From an uncultured Bacilli bacterium (lineage in GTDB: Bacteria; Bacillota_I; Bacilli_A; RF39; UBA660), in contig CALVVV010000031.1 in assembly GCA_944363995.1 (NCBI GenBank), positions 1 to 15,408 on the forward strand: 15,408 nucleotides of DNA, in the 5' to 3' direction. The position numbers were made by a program, and so were the translations under genes. Below are positions 7,336-15,288 of the stretch, piece after piece. The notes under the pieces are model-generated. The model saw nothing but the letters and a program-made list of their open reading frames with translations, had not been told where the DNA came from and searched no databases. The stretch's first letter is position 1, and every line of letters begins with the position of its first letter.

Positions 7336-8481
7336 CTATATTTCTTTTATTTTCTTTAAAATATGCTTTACTAACAAAGGACAAATAATATCAAAAATAA
7401 AACTAGATGCAACAACAATAGTAACTAACAATTGACCATCTTTTAAAAGAGGCATAGCTATTGATGCTAAACCAACTGCTACTCCAGTTTGCGAAAGTAA
7501 AGTAATTCCTAAATATTTAGTAATATTTTGTGATTCTTTAGTTATTTTTGAACCTATTAAATTACCAATGAATTTTCCTAAAATACGTAAAAAGATGTAT
7601 ACAATACCAATAATGCCAATTGAGGGAAGAATATTAAAATCTAAATTAGCTCCCGAAATCACAAAAAATATTAATAATAATGGCCCAGATATATCATTAA
7701 TCGTTTCTAAAACATGATCAGTTACACGATGATTAAATAAATTGATAAAGGTAATTCCCATAATCATAGCAGATAATAATTGTGAAATATTAATTATGTC
7801 ACAAATAATTATATCAACAAATATAGCAATAATTAATAATATAATAATTTCACTATGAGTTTTTAAATGTTTAGCTAAAATACCAATAATATAACCAATC
7901 AAACTACCAATTATTAATGAAAACATTATTTCTTTTAATGGTTCAATTAACGATATTAATGAATTATTATCTTTAACTACTACTAAACATATCCCAAACA
8001 AAATAACCGATAAAATATCACTAATAGCTATCACACTAAGCATTGTATTGGTAAATTGACCTTTAGCTTTATATTCTTTTACAATCATTAAAACACTACT
8101 TGGTGCAGAAGAAGATGCAATAGCGCCTAATAATAAACTAAAATCAAAACTATAGCCTAATAATAAACTTCCACTAGTTACCAAAACAAGTGAACATATC
8201 GAAGTAGCAAAACCAATAACAAAGGGTTTAATACCTAATTTTTTTATATATTTCCACTTTAATTCTGAACCAATTATAAAAGAAATAAAAGTCAAGGCAA
8301 TGATATTAAATGGTTCTAAAATATAAATATCATCTAAACTAAGCATATTTAAAATATAAGGACCAATTATCAATCCTGCGATTAAATAACCTGTTACTTC
8401 TGGTAATTTTAAAATTTTAATCAATTTACTAAAAAAAAGTCCAAAGAATAAAATAACAGCAACATTAACAATAATATTCAT
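7336..8481 (-). CDS. CPA2-family cation/proton antiporter, membrane domain only
   Basis: This 381-residue, highly hydrophobic protein has about 11-13 membrane segments and no cytosolic RCK/TrkA domain. Family signatures are LPEVTGYLIAGLIIGP (26-41), LGAIASSSAPSSVLMIVKEY.AKG (118-141), AISDILSVILFG (152-163), ISGANLDF (275-282) and LRILGKFIGN (298-307). D155 is the expected ion-binding aspartate. The residue before it is S154, where NapA-type electrogenic exchangers have a second Asp. K303 probably corresponds to the conserved TM10 lysine. It exchanges Na+ or K+ for H+ across the membrane; the ion cannot be read from the sequence. Its ATG overlaps the stop of the PII-like gene by one base (TAATG), so the two are translationally coupled, and the serine hydrolase follows after 8 bases. 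Confidence 0.85.
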   Translation of the reverse strand: MNIIVNVAVILFFGLFFSKLIKILKLPEVTGYLIAGLIIGPYILNMLSLDDIYILEPFNIIALTFISFIIGSELKWKYIKKLGIKPFVIGFATSICSLVLVTSGSLLLGYSFDFSLLLGAIASSSAPSSVLMIVKEYKAKGQFTNTMLSVIAISDILSVILFGICLVVVKDNNSLISLIEPLKEIMFSLIIGSLIGYIIGILAKHLKTHSEIIILLIIAIFVDIIICDIINISQLLSAMIMGITFINLFNHRVTDHVLETINDISGPLLLIFFVISGANLDFNILPSIGIIGIVYIFLRILGKFIGNLIGSKITKESQNITKYLGITLLSQTGVAVGLASIAMPLLKDGQLLVTIVVASSFIFDIICPLLVKHILKKIKEI

Positions 8482-8792
8482 TATATATTACCTTCAATTC
8501 TATCAATCGCTAAAGTTAAAAATATATATTTATTTTTAGTTAAAATATTAGTTATTAATTTAGACAATTCTTCAATTTTTTCTTCAGGAATTAAAATAAA
8601 TATTATTCTACTGTCATCATAAAAATAATTCATAAAATGACGTAAAGTACTAATAATTCGAACATTACTATTATTAAATGATGGTACTTCACCATTTGTA
8701 ATAATCATGTCTTGAAAATTATTATCAACTAAATTTTTAATTAGTTTTTCAGTTAATTCTTCTTCTTTAAAAATAATCATTCCTAATTTCAT
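8481..8792 (-). CDS. Small PII-like protein, putative antiporter regulator
   Basis: This 103-residue soluble protein has an alternating pattern that suits a PII/ferredoxin-like fold: strand MKLGMIIF (1-8), helix about 11-27, strand DMIITNG, strand VRIIST, then RIIFILIPEEKIEELSKLIT (strand plus helix) and a last strand FLTLAIDRIEG. The final strand-helix-strand resembles the C-terminal half of GlnB-type proteins. The loop that would be the PII T-loop (about 33-55) differs from GlnB, and no uridylylation tyrosine motif is seen. The family name is not certain. ATG 8792-8790 has AGGTG 6 bases upstream; the in-frame GTG at 8801 falls inside that site. The stop overlaps the antiporter start by one base. 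PII-like proteins next to transporters usually bind a nucleotide or ion and gate the transporter. That is the inferred job here. Confidence 0.65.
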   Translation of the reverse strand: MKLGMIIFKEEELTEKLIKNLVDNNFQDMIITNGEVPSFNNSNVRIISTLRHFMNYFYDDSRIIFILIPEEKIEELSKLITNILTKNKYIFLTLAIDRIEGNI

Positions 8793-8803
8793 TATTATCA
8801 CCT

Positions 8804-8832
8804 ATTATAATGATAACATATTTTTTGTTCAA
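8804..8832 (-). promoter_or_regulatory. Promoter of the PII-like / antiporter / hydrolase operon
   Basis: On the minus strand, TTGAAC (8832-8827), a 17-base spacer and a perfect TATAAT (8809-8804) lie between the clpC terminator and the first gene. The -10 abuts the AGGTG ribosome-binding site, so a start 7 bases downstream would leave only about five leader bases. Confidence 0.6.
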
Positions 8833-8847
8833 AAGAAATAATTATAG

Positions 8848-8874
8848 AAAAAAAGCTTAATTACTTAAACTTTT
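8848..8874 (-). terminator. Terminator of clpC
   Basis: A 10-bp stem with one G-T pair (8851-8860 with 8865-8874) has a 4-base loop. Seven T on the minus strand overlap its 3' arm (8854-8848). It starts 7 bases after the clpC stop. Confidence 0.75.
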
Positions 8875-8880
8875 GATTAT

Positions 8881-11169
8881 TTATGTATTAGCAATATATT
8901 CGATACTTTTAATATTAACACTTTTTCTTCCTATAATTAATTTATCTAAAATAATATTTTCTAATTTGTTTTTAATTATTTTTTCAATTTTTCGTGCCCC
9001 AAATTCTTCATAATTACTTAATTTTAAAATTTCTTGTAATACTTCTTTTACAATTTTTACTTTAATTTTATCTTTATACTTACCAATTAAAGCATCTATT
9101 TTTAGTTGAATTATTTTTAATATATCTTCTTCTTTTAATTGATTAAAATTAACTATATCATCAATTCTATTAATAAATGGCAAACTAAAATATTCTTTTA
9201 ATTTTGAAAGATTACTATTATTCTTATTAAAACCAACATTTATTTCATCAAATCCAACATTTGAAGTCATAACAATAACAATATTATTAAAATAAATATC
9301 CTCTCCTTTGGCATCTTTTATTTTACCATTATCTAATATCTGAAATAATAAGTTAATAATGCTATTATTGGCTCGTTCAATTTCGTCTAAAACAAGAACA
9401 GAAAATGGTTTGTTTTTAATTTCTTCTAAAATTGTTTTATTATCATTATAACCAACATAACCGGGAGGTGAACCAATAAAACGACTAACACTATGAGCTT
9501 CACTAAATTCACTCATATCTAATCTAATAACATTATTATACGCTAAACAATGACCAAAATTTAAAGCTAACTCTGTTTTCCCAACACCACTTGGACCAAC
9601 AAACAATAATGAATAACATTTATTATCTTTAAATCCTAATTTTATTTTTTTGGCAACATTAAAAACTTTATTTAAAGCCTCATCTTGACCAATAATTTTA
9701 TCATTTATTTTTTGTTTCATTTCGGTAATTATTTTATTATCTTCTTTTAAAATTTCATAAATAGGAATTTGTGTCCTATCACTAATAACACAAGCAACAT
9801 CGTTTAAATTTACTTCATTTCTTTCTTTATTACACAAAGAAAGTTCTAAATTATTAATTTTGTCCATTAATTCAAATTCATTTTTTTTATAATTACTAGC
9901 TTTTTTAAAATCGTTATTGCTGACAGCTTCATTTTTATTTTTAATTAAATCTTGTAATTCATTATTTAATTTATTATAGATTATTAATTCTTTGCTTTCT
10001 TTTAAACTAGTTTTCGCACATACTTCATCTAAAATATCAATTGCTTTGTCTGGTTGATTACGGTTATATATATATTTATCACTTAATTCAATTATTTTAT
10101 TTATGATTACATCACTTATTTTAACATGGTGATAATCTTCGTAAATAGGTTTAAGTTTTAATAAAATTTTTTTTACTATTTCTAAACTTGGAATATTAAT
10201 AGTTATTTTTTGAAATCTTCGTTCTAAAGCTTTGTCTGTTTCAATAAATTTTTTATATTCATCAATTGTTGTCGCACCAATACATCTTAATTTATTTCTA
10301 GCTAGTGCTGGTTTGAAAATATTTGAAGCATCAATAGCCCCTTCCGCGCCACCAGCTCCCACTAAAGTATGAATCTCATCAATAAATAAAATAATTTCTT
10401 CATTTTCTTCTACTTCTTTTAATACTTTTTTTACACGTTCTTCAAACTCGCCACGGTATTTTGTTCCCGCTACTAAAGTAGCCATATCCAAACTAATAAT
10501 ACGCTTATTTTTTAAATTATTAGGGACATTACCAGTTACAATTAATTTAGATAAAGCTTCAACAATAGCTGTTTTCCCAACCCCAGCTTCACCAACTAAA
10601 AGAGGATTATTTTTTGTTCTTCGCGATAAAACTTCAATGATTCTTTTTACTTCATTATCTCTACCAATGACAGGATCTAATTCTTCGGCCTTTTTAGTCA
10701 AATCTATCCCTAATTCTTCTAATAATAATTTTTTAGTTTTTTTCTTTTTAAATATTTTATAACTAAATTCATTATATAAACTATCTAAATCAAAATTTAA
10801 ACTAAGTAATATTCTAATAGCAACTCCTTCACCTTCTTCTAAAAGATTAGAAAATAATGCTTCAATTGTCACCTCTGTGTTGTTTTCTTTACAATCTAAC
10901 ATAGCATTTTCCATAATTCTTTTTAATAATGGTGTATATAAAAACCATTGACTTGGTTTTGTTCCTATCCCAACTGTTTCAATTATTTTATTTTTAAATT
11001 TATAATAATCTAAATTATATTGATTTAATTTTTTTGAAACGGAATTATCATCTTTTAAAACTGCTAATAAGAAATGTTCACTTCCGACATAAGGATGTTT
11101 TAATTCCATCATTTCAACTTTAGCATTAATTAAAATTTTTCTTGCTTCTTCTGTAAATTGTCCAAACAT
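8881..11169 (-). CDS. clpC: ATP-dependent Clp protease ATPase subunit ClpC
   Basis: This 762-residue Hsp100 unfoldase feeds substrates to ClpP. In order it has: an N domain of two repeats (about 1-145, starting FGQFTEEARKIL, with HPYVGSEHFLLAVL); AAA+ module D1 with Walker A GEAGVGKT (193-200), pore KYRGEFEER (238-246), Walker B LFIDE (261-265) and arginine fingers in LERRF (315-319); a short UVR-like middle domain (about 405-450, AVSNNDFKKA), which is what marks ClpC rather than ClpB; and D2 with Walker A GPSGVGKT (525-532), pore GYVGY (570-574), Walker B VLVLDE (591-596), FINRIDDIV and sensor-2 GAR (724-726). VGF (645-647) is the expected ClpP-docking loop. It is somewhat shorter than the usual 810-820 residues. 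AAGGAG lies 6 bases before the ATG. Terminators on both sides make it monocistronic. No ctsR, mcsA or mcsB is adjacent and I saw no CtsR box. Confidence 0.93.
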   Translation of the reverse strand: MFGQFTEEARKILINAKVEMMELKHPYVGSEHFLLAVLKDDNSVSKKLNQYNLDYYKFKNKIIETVGIGTKPSQWFLYTPLLKRIMENAMLDCKENNTEVTIEALFSNLLEEGEGVAIRILLSLNFDLDSLYNEFSYKIFKKKKTKKLLLEELGIDLTKKAEELDPVIGRDNEVKRIIEVLSRRTKNNPLLVGEAGVGKTAIVEALSKLIVTGNVPNNLKNKRIISLDMATLVAGTKYRGEFEERVKKVLKEVEENEEIILFIDEIHTLVGAGGAEGAIDASNIFKPALARNKLRCIGATTIDEYKKFIETDKALERRFQKITINIPSLEIVKKILLKLKPIYEDYHHVKISDVIINKIIELSDKYIYNRNQPDKAIDILDEVCAKTSLKESKELIIYNKLNNELQDLIKNKNEAVSNNDFKKASNYKKNEFELMDKINNLELSLCNKERNEVNLNDVACVISDRTQIPIYEILKEDNKIITEMKQKINDKIIGQDEALNKVFNVAKKIKLGFKDNKCYSLLFVGPSGVGKTELALNFGHCLAYNNVIRLDMSEFSEAHSVSRFIGSPPGYVGYNDNKTILEEIKNKPFSVLVLDEIERANNSIINLLFQILDNGKIKDAKGEDIYFNNIVIVMTSNVGFDEINVGFNKNNSNLSKLKEYFSLPFINRIDDIVNFNQLKEEDILKIIQLKIDALIGKYKDKIKVKIVKEVLQEILKLSNYEEFGARKIEKIIKNKLENIILDKLIIGRKSVNIKSIEYIANT

Positions 11170-11231
11170 AACAATCTCCTTTCTATATTATTCTATGATA
11201 ATAATGGGAAATTTTATTAAATTTTATACAA

Positions 11232-11260
11232 CAAAAAATGCGAAATTTAATCTTTCGCAT
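11232..11260 (-). terminator. Terminator of the mraZ-rsmH-ftsL-pbp operon
   Basis: An 8-bp stem, ATGCGAAA/TTTCGCAT (11238-11245 with 11253-11260), has a 7-base loop and a T-rich tail on the minus strand. The stop codon of the PBP gene lies in the loop region, so the final codons double as the 5' arm. Confidence 0.8.
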
Positions 11261-13409
11261 CTTCATATTTTTGTTCTAAGGTAAGTTTTAATTTTTCTTG
11301 AATGGCTTCGCCAACTTTAATACTTTGTTCGGTAACAAAACCATAACCATTTATTTCATAATCAACATCAAGTAAATCTAATAATGCTATTGCCTCAATC
11401 CGTGAGAAACCGATTAAATTAGGCATAGTTATTTTTTTAGCATTAGTTATTAAAAAAACTTTTTCACCAGTTAAAACTGTAGTGCCGACAGATGGATACT
11501 GATTTATTATTTTTTCACCATCACCCAAAGTAATGACTTCTAATCCTTTATTGTCTAAATCATCGACAATATTAGAAGTTGTTTTATTAATATAATTTTC
11601 AACTGTATAGCTATTAATTTGGTCATTGTTAGGATTATTACTAATATATCCTTTATATTTAGCAATTGATTCAATGGCAGATTGTGTCATTGTTTTAATT
11701 CCAATATTAGAACCATTATTAGGTCTTTTAACAGAAACAAAAATAATTATTTCAGGATTATCAGCAGGAAATATTCCAGAAAAAGAATAAATATAATCAT
11801 TCCATCCAGTTAAATAGCCACCATGTTCTTCATCATATATTTCTGCAGTTCCTGTTTTCCCCATTACATCCATTCCGTCAACACGATAAGCTAAGCCTAT
11901 GGCTCCGCCTTCTTCATCATTAACAGCGGCATACATTAAATCATGCATTTTATCAATTGTTGATTGGCTAACAATTCTTTGACTTTTTTCAATTTCTCTT
12001 TCATAAATAACTTCACCATTTTGTACAATTTTACTAATTATTTGTGGTTTAACCATATAACCATCATTGGCAATAATACTTAAAGCTTGTAAATGTTGTA
12101 CTGGTGTCGTAGTAATACCTTGTCCATAAGAAGCCGCAGCTACTTCAACTGGATAATTAAAAATTACACTTCCAGTTAATTCTCGAGGTAATTCAATACC
12201 TGTTGTCTGCCCAAAACCATATTTTGTTAAACAATCTTTCAAGTCGTCTTTTGTTAAAAAGTTTTGCATAATATTAGTAGTTGCTACATTACTTGATAAA
12301 ATAAACCCACGATCATAAGTAATTTCACCCCAACCAACATCATTCCAATCATAAATTTTAGTTCCTTCAATATCAATAGAACCAGATTGATATAAAGCAT
12401 CACCTTGGTAAGTTCCTTTTTCTATAGCACACATATAAGTATATGTTTTCATTACACTTCCTGGTTCATAAACAAATGATGTTAAAGGATTTTCATAATT
12501 TGTTAAATTTAATTTATTAGGGTCATATGAAGGACTAGATGCTGATCCTAAAATATCGCCAGTTTTAGCATCCATAACGTTAATAGTAACCCAATCTGGA
12601 TCATAAAGTTCAACATTCGTATCAACAACCGATTCTAAAATTCTTTGAATATTAGTATCTATTGTCAAATAAATATCACTACCATCTATAGCTGGTTCAT
12701 TTATTTCTGGTGTATCTGGTATTTTATAACCGTACCGATCTTGTTGATAACTGATATAACCATTAATTCCTTTTAATAAATCATTGTATTGAACTTCAAT
12801 TCCTAGTTCACCAACCAATACCTCTTCTTGTTTGATAGTATTATCTAGTTCAATATCAATAGTTTGCTTTTTTGCATAACCAACTATATAGGAAGCAAAA
12901 TCACCGTTTGGATAATATCTTTTATAGCTTTCAATAAAATCTATTCCAGGCAAATTTAATTCTTCAATTTTTTGTTTTAAAATTTCAGTAATTCCTCTAC
13001 CACCAGGACCTAATTCAACTTGATAAACATCTCTATTAAGTAAATCTAATAATTCATCAACTTCCATATTTAGCAAAGGTGATAAAGCTTCAGCGGTCAT
13101 TTGTTTATCTTTAACATGATATAAAATATCTGAAGAACCGGTTCTACTTTCGTCTAAATATGCAATAACAGTATAACTTGAAACGTCTTGCGCTAAAATA
13201 TCACCATCTTTATCATAAATAGTACCACGTTTAGAATGCAATAAAGAGGAATAAGTGTTACGATTTTCGGCAAATGCTTGCATATTAATACCATAAACAT
13301 TAGGGGAAAGTGATAAATAAGCATATTGAATAAATAAAATTAAAATAAAAACAAGAAATATATAAAAAACAACCATTGGCGCTTTCCATTTTACACTTCT
13401 TGCTTTCAT
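11247..13409 (-). CDS. Class B penicillin-binding protein with PASTA domains (septal transpeptidase)
   Basis: This 720-residue protein is the monofunctional transpeptidase that crosslinks septal peptidoglycan (PBP2B/PBP2x/FtsI type). It has a basic N-terminus, one membrane helix (about 12-31), a pedestal/dimerisation domain (RGTIYDKDGDILA at 61-73, and about 75-230), and a transpeptidase domain (about 245-590) with all three motifs: S318-V-M-K321, S372-S-N374 and K518-T-G520. Two C-terminal PASTA-like repeats follow (about 598-657 and 658-712). Length and layout match Bacillus PBP2B and SpoVD; its place after ftsL in the division cluster favours the vegetative septal enzyme. GAGGTG lies 6 bases before the ATG, 11 bases after the ftsL stop. 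The terminator follows at once, so mraY and later cluster genes are not co-transcribed here. Confidence 0.92.
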   Translation of the reverse strand: MKARSVKWKAPMVVFYIFLVFILILFIQYAYLSLSPNVYGINMQAFAENRNTYSSLLHSKRGTIYDKDGDILAQDVSSYTVIAYLDESRTGSSDILYHVKDKQMTAEALSPLLNMEVDELLDLLNRDVYQVELGPGGRGITEILKQKIEELNLPGIDFIESYKRYYPNGDFASYIVGYAKKQTIDIELDNTIKQEEVLVGELGIEVQYNDLLKGINGYISYQQDRYGYKIPDTPEINEPAIDGSDIYLTIDTNIQRILESVVDTNVELYDPDWVTINVMDAKTGDILGSASSPSYDPNKLNLTNYENPLTSFVYEPGSVMKTYTYMCAIEKGTYQGDALYQSGSIDIEGTKIYDWNDVGWGEITYDRGFILSSNVATTNIMQNFLTKDDLKDCLTKYGFGQTTGIELPRELTGSVIFNYPVEVAAASYGQGITTTPVQHLQALSIIANDGYMVKPQIISKIVQNGEVIYEREIEKSQRIVSQSTIDKMHDLMYAAVNDEEGGAIGLAYRVDGMDVMGKTGTAEIYDEEHGGYLTGWNDYIYSFSGIFPADNPEIIIFVSVKRPNNGSNIGIKTMTQSAIESIAKYKGYISNNPNNDQINSYTVENYINKTTSNIVDDLDNKGLEVITLGDGEKIINQYPSVGTTVLTGEKVFLITNAKKITMPNLIGFSRIEAIALLDLLDVDYEINGYGFVTEQSIKVGEAIQEKLKLTLEQKYEDAKD

Positions 13410-13420
13410 TTTATCACCTC

Positions 13421-13708
13421 TTAATCATTTATAACAACGATATTATCATTATTATACGCTAAACCTAAATCTTTGACAACCTTTGAAACATTATCAAACG
13501 AAGTTAATTCACTAACTTGCATATTTAAACTTTCAACAGTTTTTTGTTCACCAGCAATTTCATAACGAATTTTTTCATTATTCATTTTATAATTACCGAT
13601 ACTCGCTCCAAAAAATATTTTAATGATTAAAGCTAAAGCAAAACATAATACTCCGCTAAAATATAATAATTTTTCTTTTTTATTTATCTTCTTATTCTTT
13701 TTTGCCAT
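13421..13708 (-). CDS. ftsL: FtsL-like septal membrane protein
   Basis: This 95-residue bitopic protein has a lysine-rich cytosolic N-terminus (2-13), one membrane helix (about 14-34) and an extracellular coiled-coil-like segment (about 40-70). It ends in the short region LTSFDNVSKVVKDLGLAYNN, typical of FtsL/DivIC-type proteins. Sequence similarity in this family is weak, so the call rests on size, topology and position between rsmH and the PBP gene, where ftsL sits in most Firmicutes. In that family FtsL forms a complex with DivIB and DivIC and recruits or activates the septal PBP. The ATG follows the rsmH stop after a single base, with GAGAGG inside the end of rsmH as ribosome-binding site. 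Confidence 0.75.
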   Translation of the reverse strand: MAKKNKKINKKEKLLYFSGVLCFALALIIKIFFGASIGNYKMNNEKIRYEIAGEQKTVESLNMQVSELTSFDNVSKVVKDLGLAYNNDNIVVIND

Positions 13709-13709
13709 T

Positions 13710-14618
13710 TTACCTAATCCTCTCTATTATTCTTAATTTTGCACTTCTAGCACGATTGTTATTGTTTAATTCTTTATCACTAGGTGTAATAGTTGTTATT
13801 ATTTTGTATTTAGGTTGATATTCTAATGGAATAACTGGTAATTTTTTTAAATTATCATCAACTTTGCTTGCTTCATCAAATATTTTTTTACATATTCGAT
13901 CTTCTAACGAATGAAATGTAATAACAGCAACTCTACCGTTAACTTTTATTAATTCTAAAGCTTGACGTAAGCTATTTTCTAAAACATTCAATTCATCATT
14001 AACTTCAATTCTAATTGCTTGAAATACTTTTCTAGCTGGATGCTTGTCTTTTTTATAACTAAATGGAACATTTTTTTTAATGATTTCAGCAAGTTCTAAA
14101 GTTGTCGTGATAGGTCTATTTTTAATAATACCTTTAGCAATAGATAATGCATATTTTTCTTCACCATATTTTTTAAAAATATCAACTAATTTATTTAATT
14201 CATAATTATTAACAACATAGTAAGCATCTAATTCTTGTTCTTGGTTCATTCGCATATCTAATCGTGCATCTTGATGAAAACTAAATCCTCTTTCTTTCTC
14301 ATCTAATTGCGGACTAGATACTCCTAAATCATACAAAATACAATCAACTTCATTAATATTTAATTTATTTAATTCTTTTTTTATATTAACAAAATTACTA
14401 TTAATTATTTTATAATTATTACCAATTTTTTTTAATTTTGAATCAGCTTTATTAATTGCTTCTTTATCTTGATCAAATGCATATAAATATCCCTTTTTTA
14501 TTTTTTTTAATATTTCACTACTATGCCCAGCATAGCCTAAAGTACAATCGACTACAAGGCTATTTTCTCTTAAATTTAAATTATTAATACATTCTTCTAA
14601 TAAAACACTTATATGCAT
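13710..14618 (-). CDS. rsmH: 16S rRNA (cytosine-1402-N4) methyltransferase RsmH (MraW)
   Basis: This 302-residue S-adenosylmethionine-dependent enzyme methylates N4 of C1402 in the decoding centre of 16S rRNA. Visible motifs are HISVLLEE (2-9), the SAM-binding loop VDCTLGYAGHS (23-33), DQD (49-51), YDLGVSSPQLD (95-105), RGFSF...LDMRM (109-128), HPARKVFQAIRIEVNDEL (193-210), ITFHSLEDR (233-241) and the C-terminal NNNRARSAKLR. The second glycine of the usual GxGGH loop reads as Ala here (GYAGH). Length is normal for the family. AAGGTG lies 5 bases before the ATG, and the gene starts 8 bases after mraZ ends. Confidence 0.95.
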   Translation of the reverse strand: MHISVLLEECINNLNLRENSLVVDCTLGYAGHSSEILKKIKKGYLYAFDQDKEAINKADSKLKKIGNNYKIINSNFVNIKKELNKLNINEVDCILYDLGVSSPQLDEKERGFSFHQDARLDMRMNQEQELDAYYVVNNYELNKLVDIFKKYGEEKYALSIAKGIIKNRPITTTLELAEIIKKNVPFSYKKDKHPARKVFQAIRIEVNDELNVLENSLRQALELIKVNGRVAVITFHSLEDRICKKIFDEASKVDDNLKKLPVIPLEYQPKYKIITTITPSDKELNNNNRARSAKLRIIERIR

Positions 14619-14626
14619 AAATCACC

Positions 14627-15055
14627 TTAAATGTTTGGAGCAAATAATTTATCAGCTATATCTGATATAATATCTTCATTAACTTCTAAGAATTGTTCAA
14701 ATCTTTCTTTACTCCATATTTCTAATCTTTCATTAACGCCAATAATAACGCATTCTTTTTTTAATTCAGCGTATTTTATAAGTGGACTAGGTATGTTTAG
14801 TCTTCCTTGTTTATCAAATTCACCAACAATTGCCCCTGATAAGAAAAATCTTAAATAATTTCTAGCATCTTTGGTATTTGGTAATTCTTTATATTTATTA
14901 GCAATATTCTGCCATTCTTCTTTGGGATAAATGAATAAGCAACCATCTAATCCTTTAGTTACGATAAATTGTTCACCTAATTCATATCTTAATTTTGATG
15001 GAATAGTTAATCTTCCTTTATCATCAATTGTATGATGATATTCCCCCATAAACAT
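14627..15055 (-). CDS. mraZ: Transcriptional regulator MraZ
   Basis: This 142-residue protein, close to the usual 143, contains two SpoVT/AbrB-like half domains, each with the DxxGR signature: DDKGRLTIPSKLR (about 11-23) and DKQGRLNIPSPL (about 80-91). MraZ forms a ring-shaped oligomer that binds spaced direct repeats before its own gene and controls the division and wall cluster. I chose ATG 15055-15053 (MFMGEYHHTIDDKG) because GGGTGAT lies just upstream and family similarity begins there. An in-frame ATG at 15187 would add 44 unrelated residues and read through the promoter, the operator and the preceding terminator. Confidence 0.94.
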   Translation of the reverse strand: MFMGEYHHTIDDKGRLTIPSKLRYELGEQFIVTKGLDGCLFIYPKEEWQNIANKYKELPNTKDARNYLRFFLSGAIVGEFDKQGRLNIPSPLIKYAELKKECVIIGVNERLEIWSKERFEQFLEVNEDIISDIADKLFAPNI

Positions 15056-15060
15056 AATTA

Positions 15061-15100
15061 TCACCCACTTTTTGACACCTATTACCACTTCATACCAACA
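15061..15100 (-). promoter_or_regulatory. MraZ operator: 10-bp-phased direct repeats
   Basis: Three consecutive 10-base units on the minus strand carry the same core: AAGTGGTAAT, AGGTGTCAAA and AAGTGGGTGA (15090-15061). A degenerate fourth unit, TGTTGGTATG, precedes them. The shared A(A/G)GTG(G/T) core at exact 10-base spacing matches MraZ boxes described in Mollicutes (AAAGTG[T/G] with 3-base spacers). The last unit includes the GGGTGA ribosome-binding site of mraZ. Confidence 0.8.
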
Positions 15101-15128
15101 TTTTACTCTTTTTCTTAATTTTTGTAAA
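15100..15128 (-). promoter_or_regulatory. Promoter of the mraZ operon
   Basis: On the minus strand, TTTACA (15128-15123), 17 bases, then TAAAAT (15105-15100), each one mismatch from the sigma-A consensus. The start would fall near 15093, inside the operator repeats, so bound MraZ would block RNA polymerase. Confidence 0.65.
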
Positions 15129-15150
15129 GAGAAATATGTAAATTTGACAA

Positions 15151-15176
15151 AATAAAAAGAGGTATTATCCCCTTTT
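15151..15176 (-). terminator. Terminator of the small membrane-peptide genes
   Basis: An 8-bp stem with one G-T pair (15155-15162 with 15169-15176, AAAAGGGG with CCTCTTTT on the minus strand) has a 6-base loop and a T-rich tail. It overlaps the stop codon of the upstream peptide gene and separates it from the mraZ promoter. Confidence 0.7.
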
Positions 15177-15276
15177 AAAATAGACATGACCCAATAATAA
15201 TAGCTAATAAAATATATAAGACAATTATGATAAGATAATTACGGTCACAAGTCTTATTACATGTTTCACAATTCAT
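15175..15276 (-). CDS. Tiny Cys-rich single-pass membrane peptide (33 aa)
   Basis: The peptide starts MNCETCNKTCDRN and continues as one hydrophobic helix (YLIIIVLYILLAIIIG), ending SCLF. The three N-terminal cysteines (C3, C6, C10) suggest metal or disulfide chemistry, or lipid attachment without a classical lipobox. AAGGAG lies 7 bases before the ATG, 12 bases after the stop of the related peptide gene upstream, and a terminator overlaps its stop, so it is a genuine short gene. The helix pattern resembles YjcZ-type small proteins found in sporulating Bacilli. Function unknown. Confidence 0.65.
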   Translation of the reverse strand: MNCETCNKTCDRNYLIIIVLYILLAIIIGSCLF

Positions 15277-15288
15277 AAAATTACTCCT

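Noticed and set aside
11170..11237. Specific promoter or CIRCE/CtsR operator for clpC
   Set aside because: Several -10-like sequences occur (TAGAAT, TATCAT), but none has a credible -35 at 16-18 bases. No CIRCE or GGTCAAA-type repeat is present.
14631..14858. Plus-strand open frame opposite mraZ
   Set aside because: It is the antisense shadow of the conserved C-terminal half of MraZ, with no ribosome-binding site.
15056..15187. 44-residue N-terminal extension of MraZ
   Set aside because: It would span the mraZ promoter, operator and the preceding terminator. The family start and ribosome-binding site are at 15055.
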